Part shown: piece after piece, positions 17,517 to 25,498 of the stretch | Numbering within the stretch: position 1 is the first letter of the stretch | Layout: every line of letters starts with the position of its first letter | Assembly (NCBI RefSeq): GCF_028128765.1 | Contig: NZ_LBJG01000083.1 | Coordinates: forward strand, 34,602 to 98,601 | Direction: 5' to 3' | DNA length: 64,000 bases | Source of the DNA: Bradyrhizobium sp. CCBAU 51627 | Lineage (GTDB): Bacteria > Pseudomonadota > Alphaproteobacteria > Rhizobiales > Xanthobacteraceae | Position numbers and translations under genes: made by a program | Notes under the pieces: generated by a model | The model's database searches: none | What the model saw: the letters and a program-made list of their open reading frames with translations, nothing else | What the model was told of the DNA's origin: nothing

Positions 17517-19238
17517 ATGGCTGCCACTCCCGCCAGCATGCTGAGTGATGAGATCGCCGCGGTCGAGGACGTCTCGTCGCGCATCGAGGATGTATTTGCG
17601 CGCGTCGGCCACGAACTTGGTCGCGGCCACATCATCTTCAAGGAGCTGAATCAGGGTCTTGCGTCTCTTTCCAGGGAACTCTCCGGCGCCGAGATCGAGG
17701 GAGCCGCAACTGCGCTGCAGGAGATCGCGGCGCGGCTGAGTGAGCTGGCGCGGGCGCTGCCGGCCGAGAGTGCGCTGCTCGCGATGATCGGCAAGAACAC
17801 GACCGAGGCGTCTGCGCTGCTGAAACCTCTGTTCAAGCATATCCAGATGATCACCATCATCGCGCGCAGCGCGCGGATCGAGGCGGCGTCGCTCGACGGC
17901 GATCGCGAGGGTTTTCTCGCTTTCACTCAGGAAGCCTACGACCTCGGCAAGGCCGTGCAGACGTCGATCGAGGGTTGCGCGCGGGATCAGCAGCGTCTGT
18001 CGGAAGCGGTCGCTGCCGCATCCGGTCGGCAGAAGCAGTTCGAGAGCCGCTACGGCGATCTGCTGGCCGCGCAAAGCGCCGAACTCGGTGCGGCCTATTC
18101 CGGCCTGCACGACCAGCGCAGCAAGAGCAGCCACCTCGCCGATCTCGCGAGCGGCAGTACGCGAAAGATCGCCGAGGCGGTCGGCGGCGCAATCATTTCC
18201 TTGCAGGCCGGTGACAGCGCGCGGCAACGCCTGGAACATGTCTGTCATGGCCTGCGCCTTTCGTCCGGCTCGGAGCCGAGTCTCGTTCCGGGACCGCTCG
18301 CAAGCGAAGACGGCGCGCATGCGATCCGCCGGCTGCAGGCGGCACAGCTCAGGGATGCCCAAGGCGAGTTCGGCGGCGATATCGGCCAGATCATCCGGGC
18401 GCTGTCGGCGATCCTGAATGATGCAGGGAACGTCGTCGGACACGGCCGCTCGCTGTTCGGCGGCGAAGACGGCTCCTCGTCATCGTTCCTGAATCGCGTC
18501 AAGCAGACGTTGGCCCAGGCATCGACCCTGATCGCCACCTGCGAGAGCGCCGGCCGCTCGGTCGACGAGGCGCTGGCGGTCGTCGAGGATACGCTGGCGA
18601 AATTCCGCCAGGCCATTGCGGGCCTGGCCGAAGCCACGGTCGATATCACGCTGATCGGCATGAACGCAGGCCTCAAGGCGAGCCATCTCGGCAGCCGCGG
18701 TAGCGCCTTCGTCGTCATCGCCAACGAGCTCAAGGCGACCGCCGACCAGGTCTCGGCCGGCGCCGGACGCCTGCGGCCGGTCCTCGATGACATCGAGCGC
18801 TCCGCCAACGAATTGAAGCATCTCCGCGTCCAGGGCGATCCCGCTCAGCTCGCCAACCTCGAGCCGCAGATCCTCCAGGCGCTGCGCGAGGTCGAGGCCG
18901 GCAACGAGCGACTCGGCAAGTTGATGAACCGGCTCGTCGATGAAGGCGCGGAGTTCGAAGGCCTGTTGAATTCGGCGCAAGGCCTGATGAGCTCGCTCGA
19001 TGGGAGTTCCGCGAGCTTGCCTGCCGTCGCTGCGCGGCTCGAGGCCGCAAGTGCAGACGCGCGTCGACCGCAGGCGCAGGATGAGGCACTGCTCGACGAT
19101 CTCTTTGCGCGCTACACGATGGAGCGCGAGCGCAACGTTCATCGGGAATTTCTGCAATCCCTCGGGCTTGCATCGACCGCTGCCGCGCGTCCGGTCGAGC
19201 CGATCGAGGCGGCGGATGACGGCATAGAACTATTTTGA
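17517..19238 (+). CDS. Soluble helical protein with two degenerate chemoreceptor-tip segments
   Basis: A 573-residue, almost entirely helical protein with no membrane segment and no sensor domain. Two stretches align with the receptor hairpin tip of the same operon: IIARSARIEAASLDGDREGF (residues 114-133) and LIGMNAGLKASHLGSRGSAF (379-398). Each is followed by a helix like the descending receptor arm. The kinase-contact Gln-Thr pair of true tips is missing. It starts 5 bases after cheB, so it belongs to the operon. It may be a cytoplasmic scaffold, an array inhibitor or a receptor mimic. It would usually be annotated only as a chemotaxis or hypothetical protein. Confidence 0.7.
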   Translation: MAATPASMLSDEIAAVEDVSSRIEDVFARVGHELGRGHIIFKELNQGLASLSRELSGAEIEGAATALQEIAARLSELARALPAESALLAMIGKNTTEASALLKPLFKHIQMITIIARSARIEAASLDGDREGFLAFTQEAYDLGKAVQTSIEGCARDQQRLSEAVAAASGRQKQFESRYGDLLAAQSAELGAAYSGLHDQRSKSSHLADLASGSTRKIAEAVGGAIISLQAGDSARQRLEHVCHGLRLSSGSEPSLVPGPLASEDGAHAIRRLQAAQLRDAQGEFGGDIGQIIRALSAILNDAGNVVGHGRSLFGGEDGSSSSFLNRVKQTLAQASTLIATCESAGRSVDEALAVVEDTLAKFRQAIAGLAEATVDITLIGMNAGLKASHLGSRGSAFVVIANELKATADQVSAGAGRLRPVLDDIERSANELKHLRVQGDPAQLANLEPQILQALREVEAGNERLGKLMNRLVDEGAEFEGLLNSAQGLMSSLDGSSASLPAVAARLEAASADARRPQAQDEALLDDLFARYTMERERNVHREFLQSLGLASTAAARPVEPIEAADDGIELF

Positions 19239-19240
19239 GT

Positions 19241-19276
19241 TTGCCGCCGAAGTCGCCGGTGCAGCGACGGCAATTT
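19241..19276 (+). terminator. Imperfect hairpin at the end of the che operon
   Basis: TTGCC...GTCGC pairs with GCGAC...GGCAA with a bulge on the left arm, two bases after the last stop codon, and TTTG follows. It is placed as a terminator for the 11-kb chemotaxis transcript, but the stem is irregular. Confidence 0.35.
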
Positions 19277-19350
19277 GACGAATTGATTTTGCCGGGCGTT
19301 AACCTTGGCCGAATGCGCGCCGCATCGGTCATTGTCGCGCCCCAGAGTTG

Positions 19351-19377
19351 GTCGCAAATAGGTTTGCAATTTGCGAC
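19351..19377. promoter_or_regulatory. 9-bp perfect inverted repeat before the GrlR-family gene
   Basis: GTCGCAAAT and ATTTGCGAC are separated by a 9-base loop. The repeat ends 11 bases before the ATG at 19389, so it overlaps the region where a ribosome would bind. It could be an operator or a translational hairpin. Confidence 0.5.
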
Positions 19378-19388
19378 GGATATTCTTC

Positions 19389-19835
19389 ATGCTGAGAGAC
19401 GGCAAATACGTGGCCTGGTTCAGGACCGCGCGCGCTCAGGGCACGGGCCTTGTGGAGTTGGTCGACGGACGGATCTCTGGCAGCGACAGCTTCTTCACCT
19501 ATGGCGGCTCCTATCAGGTCGATCAGCAGCGTTTCACGGCCGTCCTCACCGTGAAGCGGCATACCGAGGGCAGCCCGAGCGTGTTCGGCCCTGATGAAGT
19601 CGAGGTCGATCTGTCCGGCACAAGCAGCGGCGCAATGGCGATATGCTCGGGCATGGCAAGGCAGGCGCCCGAAATCGGCTTCGAGGCGACGCTGATCTAC
19701 AGCCAAGATGAAGTCGTTCCAGCCGGCCCCAAACGCGGGATCGTGAGGCTCAACGCCGACAAGTTGCCCAAGGGGATCGACGGCCGCTCGCGGCCGCGGC
19801 CTCCATTCGCGCCCTCCAGGCCTCCCGCGTCCTGA
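19389..19835 (+). CDS. GrlR-family protein
   Basis: A 148-residue protein. The opening MLRDGKYVAWFRTARAQGTG and the alternating strands through GGSYQVDQQRFTAVLTVKRH match the small lipocalin-like beta-barrel family of GrlR. In enteropathogenic E. coli, GrlR binds and inhibits the type III secretion activator GrlA. No grlA-like gene or secretion gene is nearby, and such proteins are common in rhizobia without a known partner. The C-terminus is Pro/Arg-rich. The start is the ATG at 19389, just past a 9-bp inverted repeat. Confidence 0.7.
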   Translation: MLRDGKYVAWFRTARAQGTGLVELVDGRISGSDSFFTYGGSYQVDQQRFTAVLTVKRHTEGSPSVFGPDEVEVDLSGTSSGAMAICSGMARQAPEIGFEATLIYSQDEVVPAGPKRGIVRLNADKLPKGIDGRSRPRPPFAPSRPPAS

Positions 19836-19960
19836 TGATCCCGCGCCTTAGCTTTGCGTTGACGCTGTTGTCGCGAAAGCATGTGGCGACCGCACTGCGG
19901 CAAGTTTGCTTTTAGATGTGGAATCTAGGTTGAGGCCCATAACAAAAGGCGGACAGGGAC

Positions 19961-20251
19961 ATGCCTCAGATCTGGATGACATATGACGAATTCGCGACAC
20001 TCAGCGGCTGTAGCGCCGCTGAAGCCAGGGCGAAGGCCCTGCATCTGTCGCTCGATCGCCGCAAGAGCCGCGATGGAAACACCCGCGTCAAGCTGAATCC
20101 CGCCTTGATGGCGCGGTTTTACGAGACCCTTCGCGAGACCGAGTTCGATCTCGACCGTGCGATCACGGCTCTCCGCGAAACCCATCGGCAGATGTCCGGG
20201 AGCATCGCGGCCAATCCGGGCAGCCAACTGCGCGCTCAGGTGGCGAAGTAG
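19961..20251 (+). CDS. Small conserved hypothetical protein with a helix-turn-helix-like start
   Basis: A 96-residue protein. The N-terminus (IWMTYDEFATLSGCSAAEAR) looks like the first helices of a winged or MerR-like DNA-binding fold, followed by a basic stretch (LDRRKSRDGNTRVKLN) and a long helix. No wing or effector domain is visible. The start ATG follows a purine-rich cagggac. It is not recognised as a characterised family; a small DNA-binding protein is the best guess. Confidence 0.6.
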   Translation: MPQIWMTYDEFATLSGCSAAEARAKALHLSLDRRKSRDGNTRVKLNPALMARFYETLRETEFDLDRAITALRETHRQMSGSIAANPGSQLRAQVAK

Positions 20252-20305
20252 GCAGTTGGACTGATCCGCATATCGCCTCGACGACGCGATCGGGCGCAGC
20301 TCACG

Positions 20306-20671
20306 TCAGGACGGCGGCCTCGGAAGAAAGGCCAGAATTGTCTGGGCGAGGATGACTCCGACGGTGCCGCCGGCCGCCTTTTGCAGCACATCCATGAGTG
20401 CTGGATCGCGGTCGGGCGTCAACGCCTGCAATAGCTCGAGGCTGACTGCGACGGCGACTACGAGCGTGCAAGTCAGCCCGAGGCGTCCCGGCAGCAGGAA
20501 GGAGAGCAGGAATCCCAGCAGTGCGTAGGCGCTGAATCGTTCGATCACGACGACCCAATACGCCTCGGCATGGCCCACGAGGACCGGTCTGCCCGCCAGC
20601 TTGGCAAGCGTGGCATAGACGATGAGACCGAGGCAGACGGCCGCTGCTGCGATGAGATGGTTCCGGCGCAT
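20306..20671 (-). CDS. VanZ-like small membrane protein
   Basis: A 121-residue protein with four hydrophobic segments and the VanZ-like pattern: an Arg-containing first loop, then ERFSAYALLGFLLSFLLPGR, a helix with SLELLQALTPDRDPALMDVLQKAAGGTVG, and a final hydrophobic helix. The E-x-x-Q and D-x-x-x-N/K-type residues in that segment are the family hallmark. The function of such proteins outside glycopeptide resistance is unknown. It stands alone between a plus-strand gene and the secreted protein at 20816. Confidence 0.7.
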   Translation of the reverse strand: MRRNHLIAAAAVCLGLIVYATLAKLAGRPVLVGHAEAYWVVVIERFSAYALLGFLLSFLLPGRLGLTCTLVVAVAVSLELLQALTPDRDPALMDVLQKAAGGTVGVILAQTILAFLPRPPS

Positions 20672-20815
20672 CTTGGCATCATAGCTGCTCGGCCAGGGCG
20701 CCGCTCCCGAAAGCCGAGAACATCGTTAAAACGCGTAGATCTGAACGGTGCGTTCCGGACAAATGGTTTCGTGCCTGACCGGACTTGCTGTTGCGCCGTC
20801 CGCTAGGCGCGAGGT

Positions 20816-21067
20816 TCAACGCCGGTTGTAGGACCAGCCCTTGTCGACATCGGTCGGGTAGCGCGCCGCGAAATACGGATTCTTCAGGCAGTTGTGCGCC
20901 GGATCATAGATCCAGTCGGCGCATTCGCGAAAATTCAGGAATCTGCAGTCGAAGCCAAATGCGCACCACGGCGCTCCGTTCGGAAATCCGAACCGCACTG
21001 GAACCTGCGCTGAGGCCATCGAGGGCAAAGTCAGAAGCAATGCTACGCCGAGGGCACGGGACAACAT
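20816..21067 (-). CDS. Small secreted cysteine-containing protein (DUF3551-like)
   Basis: An 83-residue protein with a signal peptide (MLSRALGVALLLTLPSMASAQ) and a 62-residue mature part. The cysteine pattern PWCAFGFDC, then RECADW, then HNCLKNPYF resembles the DUF3551 small secreted proteins abundant in Bradyrhizobium. Four cysteines could form two disulfides in the periplasm or outside the cell. The start was chosen at the signal peptide; longer reading frames upstream lack one. Function unknown. Confidence 0.65.
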   Translation of the reverse strand: MLSRALGVALLLTLPSMASAQVPVRFGFPNGAPWCAFGFDCRFLNFRECADWIYDPAHNCLKNPYFAARYPTDVDKGWSYNRR

Positions 21068-21294
21068 GTGCAATCCTCCAACAGGCCATGACGCGGATAG
21101 CGAGGCAAATTGTGCGACCGTTCTCCGCAAGGCGGGACAGTGTCCAATCATCGTCGCCGGATAGTTTAACATCGGCGCGTGGCGAGATCGAGAGCGTTGA
21201 GGCGTCCGGATGCGCCGTACCGCGGCAGCTGGCTGTCCCTGCCGGCGGGAGGCGCACAGGTCCGCGGATTGTCGCGGCAGACTTGCGTCTGGCG

Positions 21295-21468
21295 TTAATT
21301 CTTCTTGGAAGCGCGGGACTTGAGCGACAGCCCGAGGCGCAGGGCCATGCGCTTGATCGCATCGGGCGAGCGCCCGAGCTGTTTTGCCGCTTCTTCGACT
21401 GACGTCGAAGATTTGGCCAGCTCCATGAGCCGGCGGTCTTCCTTGAACGACCAGGGCTTGCGTGCCAT
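21295..21468 (-). CDS. 57-residue basic protein with a SANT/HTH-like helix set
   Basis: The short frame reads MARKPWSFKEDRRLMELAKS, then a helix with VEEAAKQLGRSPDAIKRMA, and ends LKSRASKKN. The W-S-x-x-E-D-x-x-L opening and the LGRSPDAIKRMALRLGL recognition-like helix resemble a single Myb/SANT-type DNA-binding unit, and the tail is strongly basic. It is probably a small nucleoid or regulatory DNA-binding protein. It is too short for most gene callers' default limits, but codon use is typical of the region. Confidence 0.65.
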   Translation of the reverse strand: MARKPWSFKEDRRLMELAKSSTSVEEAAKQLGRSPDAIKRMALRLGLSLKSRASKKN

Positions 21469-21892
21469 AACCGAAATGATCCTCTCGCATCGTCACAACA
21501 ACAAAGCCGCCCAGCGGACCCAGGTCGCTCGACGGCTTTGCTCGGGTGGGGCCGGGCCTTGGGGGAGCCCGGTGCGAAGATGGATATGCGATCGGTGAGA
21601 CTTCGCAACAAACAACGCGGATTAAGCTAACCTCTCAACCTTACCGGGACAAAATCGGCCGCAACGCTCCGTATGAGTCCGGGGTTTTGCTGCTCTGCGG
21701 GCCGTGCCGGGCCGATACCGGCCCGCGATCGAGGGATTGGCTTGCCGTCACGTCCAGGTCCCGCTTCGTGCTCGGCAAGGAAATACAGAGGCGGATTCAA
21801 AGTCGGTTGAAGAATGATGCTGTGGCGGCACGCATCGAGCAGCAAGAATTTCCTGAGTGGATGCGTCACGAGTTCGTCGAATTCGTTCGGCT
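21469..21892. other. 424-base stretch without a confident gene
   Basis: Upstream of the 57-residue gene there is a hairpin with 8-base arms CAAAGCCG (21502-21509) and CGGCTTTG (21533-21540) around a 23-base spacer, possibly a terminator or a leader structure. A GTG at 21768 opens a 42-codon plus-strand frame that ends at 21896 and overlaps the ATG of the next small gene (ATGA). It may be a small coupled gene, but support is weak. Confidence 0.4.
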
Positions 21893-22087
21893 ATGATCGC
21901 GCAAACAATACGAACAGATCAGAAGATCGAGATGCTTCAAAAAGCGCTGTCAGCCATGCCTCTCGCAAAGATAAGAGAGCGAGCCTACGAAGGAATCTTC
22001 TTCAGCGTTGCTCTGATCGCAATGGCGGGGTGGGTCTATTTCATTGTTCTGTCGTCGGTGAGATTCTTCTTCTGGTTCGTCGGTTGA
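21893..22087 (+). CDS. Small single-pass membrane protein (64 residues)
   Basis: A short basic and polar N-terminus (MIAQTIRTDQKIEMLQKAL) leads to one hydrophobic helix (GIFFSVALIAMAGWVYFIVL) and the aromatic end VRFFFWFVG. The ATG overlaps the stop of a preceding short frame in the same direction, hinting at coupling. There are no recognisable motifs. Function unknown. Confidence 0.45.
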   Translation: MIAQTIRTDQKIEMLQKALSAMPLAKIRERAYEGIFFSVALIAMAGWVYFIVLSSVRFFFWFVG

Positions 22088-22211
22088 TTCGCGCGAGCAG
22101 GGCAGAGCCGGATGCTGCCCAAAAATTCGCGCCCTTGAGCACAAAATCAGCGACCGTCATCACGATCTCGACACAACTCGAAGCTGAGATCGTTGCGTCA
22201 AAAGGAGACCG

Positions 22212-22230
22212 CCGCGAGGAGAGCTCGCGG
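22212..22230. other. GC-rich hairpin
   Basis: CCGCGAG (22212-22218) pairs with CTCGCGG (22224-22230) over a GAGAG loop. There is no T-run. It lies between two small plus-strand genes and may be an mRNA structure or weak terminator. Confidence 0.3.
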
Positions 22231-22319
22231 TGGCGGTGACCTTCATGCGGGTGTTTGAGTGGGATTTGCGATCGTCGTCGGGAAACGCTGGCGGCCCGTC
22301 GACACCAAAGAGGTTTGGC

Positions 22320-22607
22320 ATGACTTGTTTCAAGGACAACAATGCGCCGCGGCGGTACTTTGTCGATGCGGTCGGCAAGCGCGTTCTGATCGGTCTTACG
22401 CCCGAGGAGACCTTTGAGTTCGAGCGGCTCGACAGCAAACCGGACGGCGGTCGAACTGAGGCAATGCGGGTCGAGCACGGTTGCCGGCCTGCTCCCGACG
22501 AGGAACGCTGGCTGGAGCTATATGCCAAGCATGAAGGCGCGTGGAAACTCTGGATGACGCAGAGCCGCGTCGATGGGCCTGATTTTGCGTCTACGACCGG
22601 AGCTTAG
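22320..22607 (+). CDS. Conserved small hypothetical protein
   Basis: A 95-residue acidic protein, no signal peptide or membrane helix. The ATG giving MTCFKDNNAPRRYFVDAVGK is chosen because the 30 codons upstream look non-coding. The segment KRVLIGLTPEETFEFERLD repeats Glu-rich helix patterns, and DEERWLELYAKHEGAWKLWM is probably a C-terminal helix. It is not recognised. Its end overlaps the end of the convergent 68-residue gene by 4 bases. Confidence 0.5.
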   Translation: MTCFKDNNAPRRYFVDAVGKRVLIGLTPEETFEFERLDSKPDGGRTEAMRVEHGCRPAPDEERWLELYAKHEGAWKLWMTQSRVDGPDFASTTGA

Positions 22608-22810
22608 GTCCACTCTGCGAAGCCAGGTGGCGCAGGAAAGAGTTTCGCCAGTCTGTCCAGCCCCATTCCCCGCACCCTCGCGTCCAGGGCATGCCGGGCG
22701 ATGACGTGCCTGAACTTCCATTCGGGGCCGGAAAATTGATCCGCGTCCCAGACCTGCGGCTTGGGACGTCCGTCCAGGCCGCGAATCCAGACCAAGAAGC
22801 ATTCGTCCAT
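22604..22810 (-). CDS. Small hypothetical protein (68 residues)
   Basis: It begins MDECFLVWIRGLDGRPKPQVW, continues with WKFRHVIARHALDARVRGMG and ends in a Pro-rich tail. A longer frame exists upstream, but the first 16 codons are basic and low-quality. It lies just downstream of rfbB on the same strand (90 bases) and could ride on the rfbAB transcript. No family is recognised. Confidence 0.45.
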   Translation of the reverse strand: MDECFLVWIRGLDGRPKPQVWDADQFSGPEWKFRHVIARHALDARVRGMGLDRLAKLFPAPPGFAEWT

Positions 22811-22900
22811 CCGCTTGCATATCCCTTTTGCGGTTCGACCTCGCCGGCCGGGCGCCAATGTCTTGCGGGACCACAGGATCGCGAATGGCCGACCGATTCC

Positions 22901-23965
22901 CTATCCCAAGCCGATGCGCTTCTGCTGATAACCGCGGTCGAGAATGGCTTGCCACCAATTCCGGTTTTCGAAGAACCAGCGAACCGTCTTGGCCAAGCCG
23001 CTTTCGAAATTCTCGTCAGCGCGCCATCCGAGTTCGCGCTCGAGCTTCGAGGCGTCGATGGCGTAGCGGCGATCGTGGCCGGGGCGGTCGGCGACAAAGG
23101 AGATAAGGCCCCGCCGGGAGCCCGCCGGGCGTGGCGACATTTCGTCGAGCAGGTTGCAAATGCCTTCCACAACGTGCAGGTTGGTACGCTCGTTTCGACC
23201 GCCGACATTGTACGTCTCGCCGATCGCACCGCGCTCAAGAACGAGGGCGAGCGCCTTGGCGTGATCCTCGACGTAGAGCCAGTCGCGGATGTTCTGTCCG
23301 TCGCCGTAGACCGGCAGCGGCTCTCCGGCGAGGCCCTTGATGATGATGTGAGGAATGAGCTTCTCGGGAAAGTGATAGGGGCCGTAATTGTTCGAGCAGT
23401 TCGTCACCATCGTCGGAAGGTCGTAGGTCTCACGCCAGGCGCGGACCAGATGGTCGGACGACGCCTTGCTCGCAGAGTAGGGCGAATTGGGCGAATAGGA
23501 CGTGGTCTCGGTGAAATAACCGTCCTTGCCGAGCGAGCCGAACACCTCGTCGGTGGAGATGTGGAGGAAGCGGAACTGCGCGCGCTGGTCCGGGCTCAAC
23601 GTTCTCCAATATCGCAGCGCTTCTTGCAGTAGCGTGAACGTGCCGACGATGTTGGTCTGGATGAATTCGCCGGGACCGTCGATCGAGCGATCGACATGGC
23701 TCTCTGCCGCGAGGTTCATCACCGCGGCGGGCTGGTATTTCTCGAACAGCTTGCGAAGCGACGTGGCCTCGCAAATGCATTGCTTCTCGAATGCATAACG
23801 CGGGTTCGCCTCGGCGTCGGGGATCGAATCTAGATTGGCCGCATAGGTCAGCTTGTCGATGTTGACGACGCGCGCCTGCGTGTCACGGAGAAGATGACGC
23901 ACGACTGCGGAGCCAATGAAACCCGCACCGCCCGTGACGAAGATCGTGGAGCCTTTGAAACGCAT
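22901..23965 (-). CDS. rfbB: dTDP-glucose 4,6-dehydratase
   Basis: A 354-residue extended SDR enzyme. The NAD motif GGAGFIGSAVVRHLL is at the N-terminus, AESHVDRSIDGP and the STDEVFGSLG segment carry the active-site Thr-Asp-Glu, and YSASKASSDHLVRAW holds the catalytic Tyr and Lys. It converts dTDP-glucose to the 4-keto-6-deoxy sugar, the second step to dTDP-L-rhamnose. It lies 12 bases after rfbA in one transcript, divergent from rfbC-rfbD. Confidence 0.96.
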   Translation of the reverse strand: MRFKGSTIFVTGGAGFIGSAVVRHLLRDTQARVVNIDKLTYAANLDSIPDAEANPRYAFEKQCICEATSLRKLFEKYQPAAVMNLAAESHVDRSIDGPGEFIQTNIVGTFTLLQEALRYWRTLSPDQRAQFRFLHISTDEVFGSLGKDGYFTETTSYSPNSPYSASKASSDHLVRAWRETYDLPTMVTNCSNNYGPYHFPEKLIPHIIIKGLAGEPLPVYGDGQNIRDWLYVEDHAKALALVLERGAIGETYNVGGRNERTNLHVVEGICNLLDEMSPRPAGSRRGLISFVADRPGHDRRYAIDASKLERELGWRADENFESGLAKTVRWFFENRNWWQAILDRGYQQKRIGLG

Positions 23966-23977
23966 GAATGATCTGCC

Positions 23978-24856
23978 TCAGTCGTGAGCGAACGAACGGG
24001 CCACCGATTGCAGATACTGGCCGTAGCTGCTCTTGGCGGTCTTCTCGGCGACCTTCGCGAAGGCTTCGAGAGAGATGTAGCCGCGCCGCAGGGCAATTTC
24101 CTCCGGGCAGGCGATGCGCAATCCCTGGCGCTGTTCCAGGATCTGCACGAAATGACTGGCTTCGACCAGAGATGCGTGCGTGCCGGTGTCGAGCCAGGCA
24201 AACCCGCGTCCGAGCACTTCGACGAACAGGTCGCCGCGGGCGAGGTAGGCGTTGTTTACGTCGGTGATCTCGATTTCGCCGCGCGCGGAAGGTTTGATCT
24301 CTGCCGCGATGTCGACGACGCTGTTGTCGTAGAAATAAAGGCCAGTCACGGCCACGTTCGACTTCGGTTTCTTGGGCTTCTCCTCGATCGAGCGCGCGCG
24401 GCCGTCAGCGCCGAGCTCGACCACGCCGTATTGTTCGGGTGAGTTGACGACATAGCCGAAGATGGTGGCGCCGCTCGTGCGTGCCGCCGCCTTGCCGAGC
24501 ATTTCCGGAAGTCCGTGGCCGTAGAAGATGTTGTCTCCGAGAACCAGGGCAACGGAATCCGACCCGACGAATTCGCGGCCAACGATGAAGGCGTCGGCAA
24601 GACCACGAGGAGTCTCCTGGGTGGCGTAGGAGAAGTTGACGCCGATCTCGTCTCCATCGCCGAGCAAGCGCTGAAACAGCGGCTTGTCCTGCGGCGTCGA
24701 GATGATGAGAATGTCGCGAATTCCCGCCAGCATCAATGTCGAGAGCGGATAGTAGATCATCGGTTTGTCAAAAACCGGAAGCAGTTGCTTCGACACCACT
24801 GTCGTGACGGGATAAAGGCGCGAGCCAGTTCCGCCAGCGAGTATGATTCCTTTCAT
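23978..24856 (-). CDS. rfbA: Glucose-1-phosphate thymidylyltransferase
   Basis: A 292-residue nucleotidyltransferase starting MKGIILAGGTGSRLYPVT, the nucleotide-binding loop, with KPMIYYPLSTLMLAGI and the LVLGDNIFYGHG metal-binding block. GFAWLDTGTHASLVEA is the usual late motif of RmlA. The ATG at 24856 is preferred to one 51 bases upstream because the family begins exactly there. It makes dTDP-glucose from dTTP and glucose-1-phosphate. Confidence 0.96.
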   Translation of the reverse strand: MKGIILAGGTGSRLYPVTTVVSKQLLPVFDKPMIYYPLSTLMLAGIRDILIISTPQDKPLFQRLLGDGDEIGVNFSYATQETPRGLADAFIVGREFVGSDSVALVLGDNIFYGHGLPEMLGKAAARTSGATIFGYVVNSPEQYGVVELGADGRARSIEEKPKKPKSNVAVTGLYFYDNSVVDIAAEIKPSARGEIEITDVNNAYLARGDLFVEVLGRGFAWLDTGTHASLVEASHFVQILEQRQGLRIACPEEIALRRGYISLEAFAKVAEKTAKSSYGQYLQSVARSFAHD

Positions 24857-24942
24857 TCGGTCCCTCTGGTTTACCAACCTGTAAATATCAGATAGTGTGC
24901 GCTGCACAAGATCGTTATGTGCGCGGAGCTGAAGTCGCTGGA

Positions 24943-25497
24943 ATGAACGTTATCAAGACAGATCTGCCCGAAGTTTTGATCATCGAGCCGAAGCTCTTCG
25001 GTGATCAACGCGGCTTTTTCTTGGAGACCTATCAATTCGAGCGCTATGCGCAGAGCGGGGTTACGCGACCGTTCGTTCAAGACAATCTGTCACGCTCGCG
25101 TCATGGAGTGTTGCGCGGGCTGCATCTCCAGAATCCTTTCACGCAAGGCAAGCTGGTGTCGGCGCTGCGCGGCCGCGTTTTGGATGTTGCCGTCGATGTT
25201 CGCATCGGCAGCCCAAATTTTGGGCGTCATGTTGCTGTCGAATTGAGTGAGGACAACCACCGGCAATTGTGGGTTCCTCGCGGTTTCGCGCATGGCTTTG
25301 CGGTTCTCTCCGAGACCGCCGACTTCTTCTATAAATGCGACGCGCTCTATAGTCCGAAGGATGAGATCTCTATTCGATGGAACGATCCTGCGATCGGCAT
25401 CGACTGGGGTCTCGCGGATCCGTCGCTGTCGCCCAAGGATACCGACGCGCCGTTGCTTGCAGATGTGAAGAATCTCCCGCGTTACGGGGAGATCTGA
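24943..25497 (+). CDS. rfbC: dTDP-4-dehydrorhamnose 3,5-epimerase
   Basis: A 184-residue cupin-fold epimerase. FFLETYQFERYAQSG, LSRSRHGVLRGLHLQ (catalytic His near VLRGLH), DVAVDVRIGSP and LWVPRGFAHGFAVLSE are the family motifs. The start ATG (MNVIKTDLPEVLII) is at 24943. The gene is divergent from rfbA with an 86-base gap that must hold both promoters. rfbD follows one base after its stop. Confidence 0.95.
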   Translation: MNVIKTDLPEVLIIEPKLFGDQRGFFLETYQFERYAQSGVTRPFVQDNLSRSRHGVLRGLHLQNPFTQGKLVSALRGRVLDVAVDVRIGSPNFGRHVAVELSEDNHRQLWVPRGFAHGFAVLSETADFFYKCDALYSPKDEISIRWNDPAIGIDWGLADPSLSPKDTDAPLLADVKNLPRYGEI

Positions 25498-25498
25498 C

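Noticed and set aside
22091..22250. A possible tRNA or small RNA in the gap with GC-rich hairpins
   Set aside because: No cloverleaf, CCA end or anticodon arm could be drawn; only one hairpin is present.
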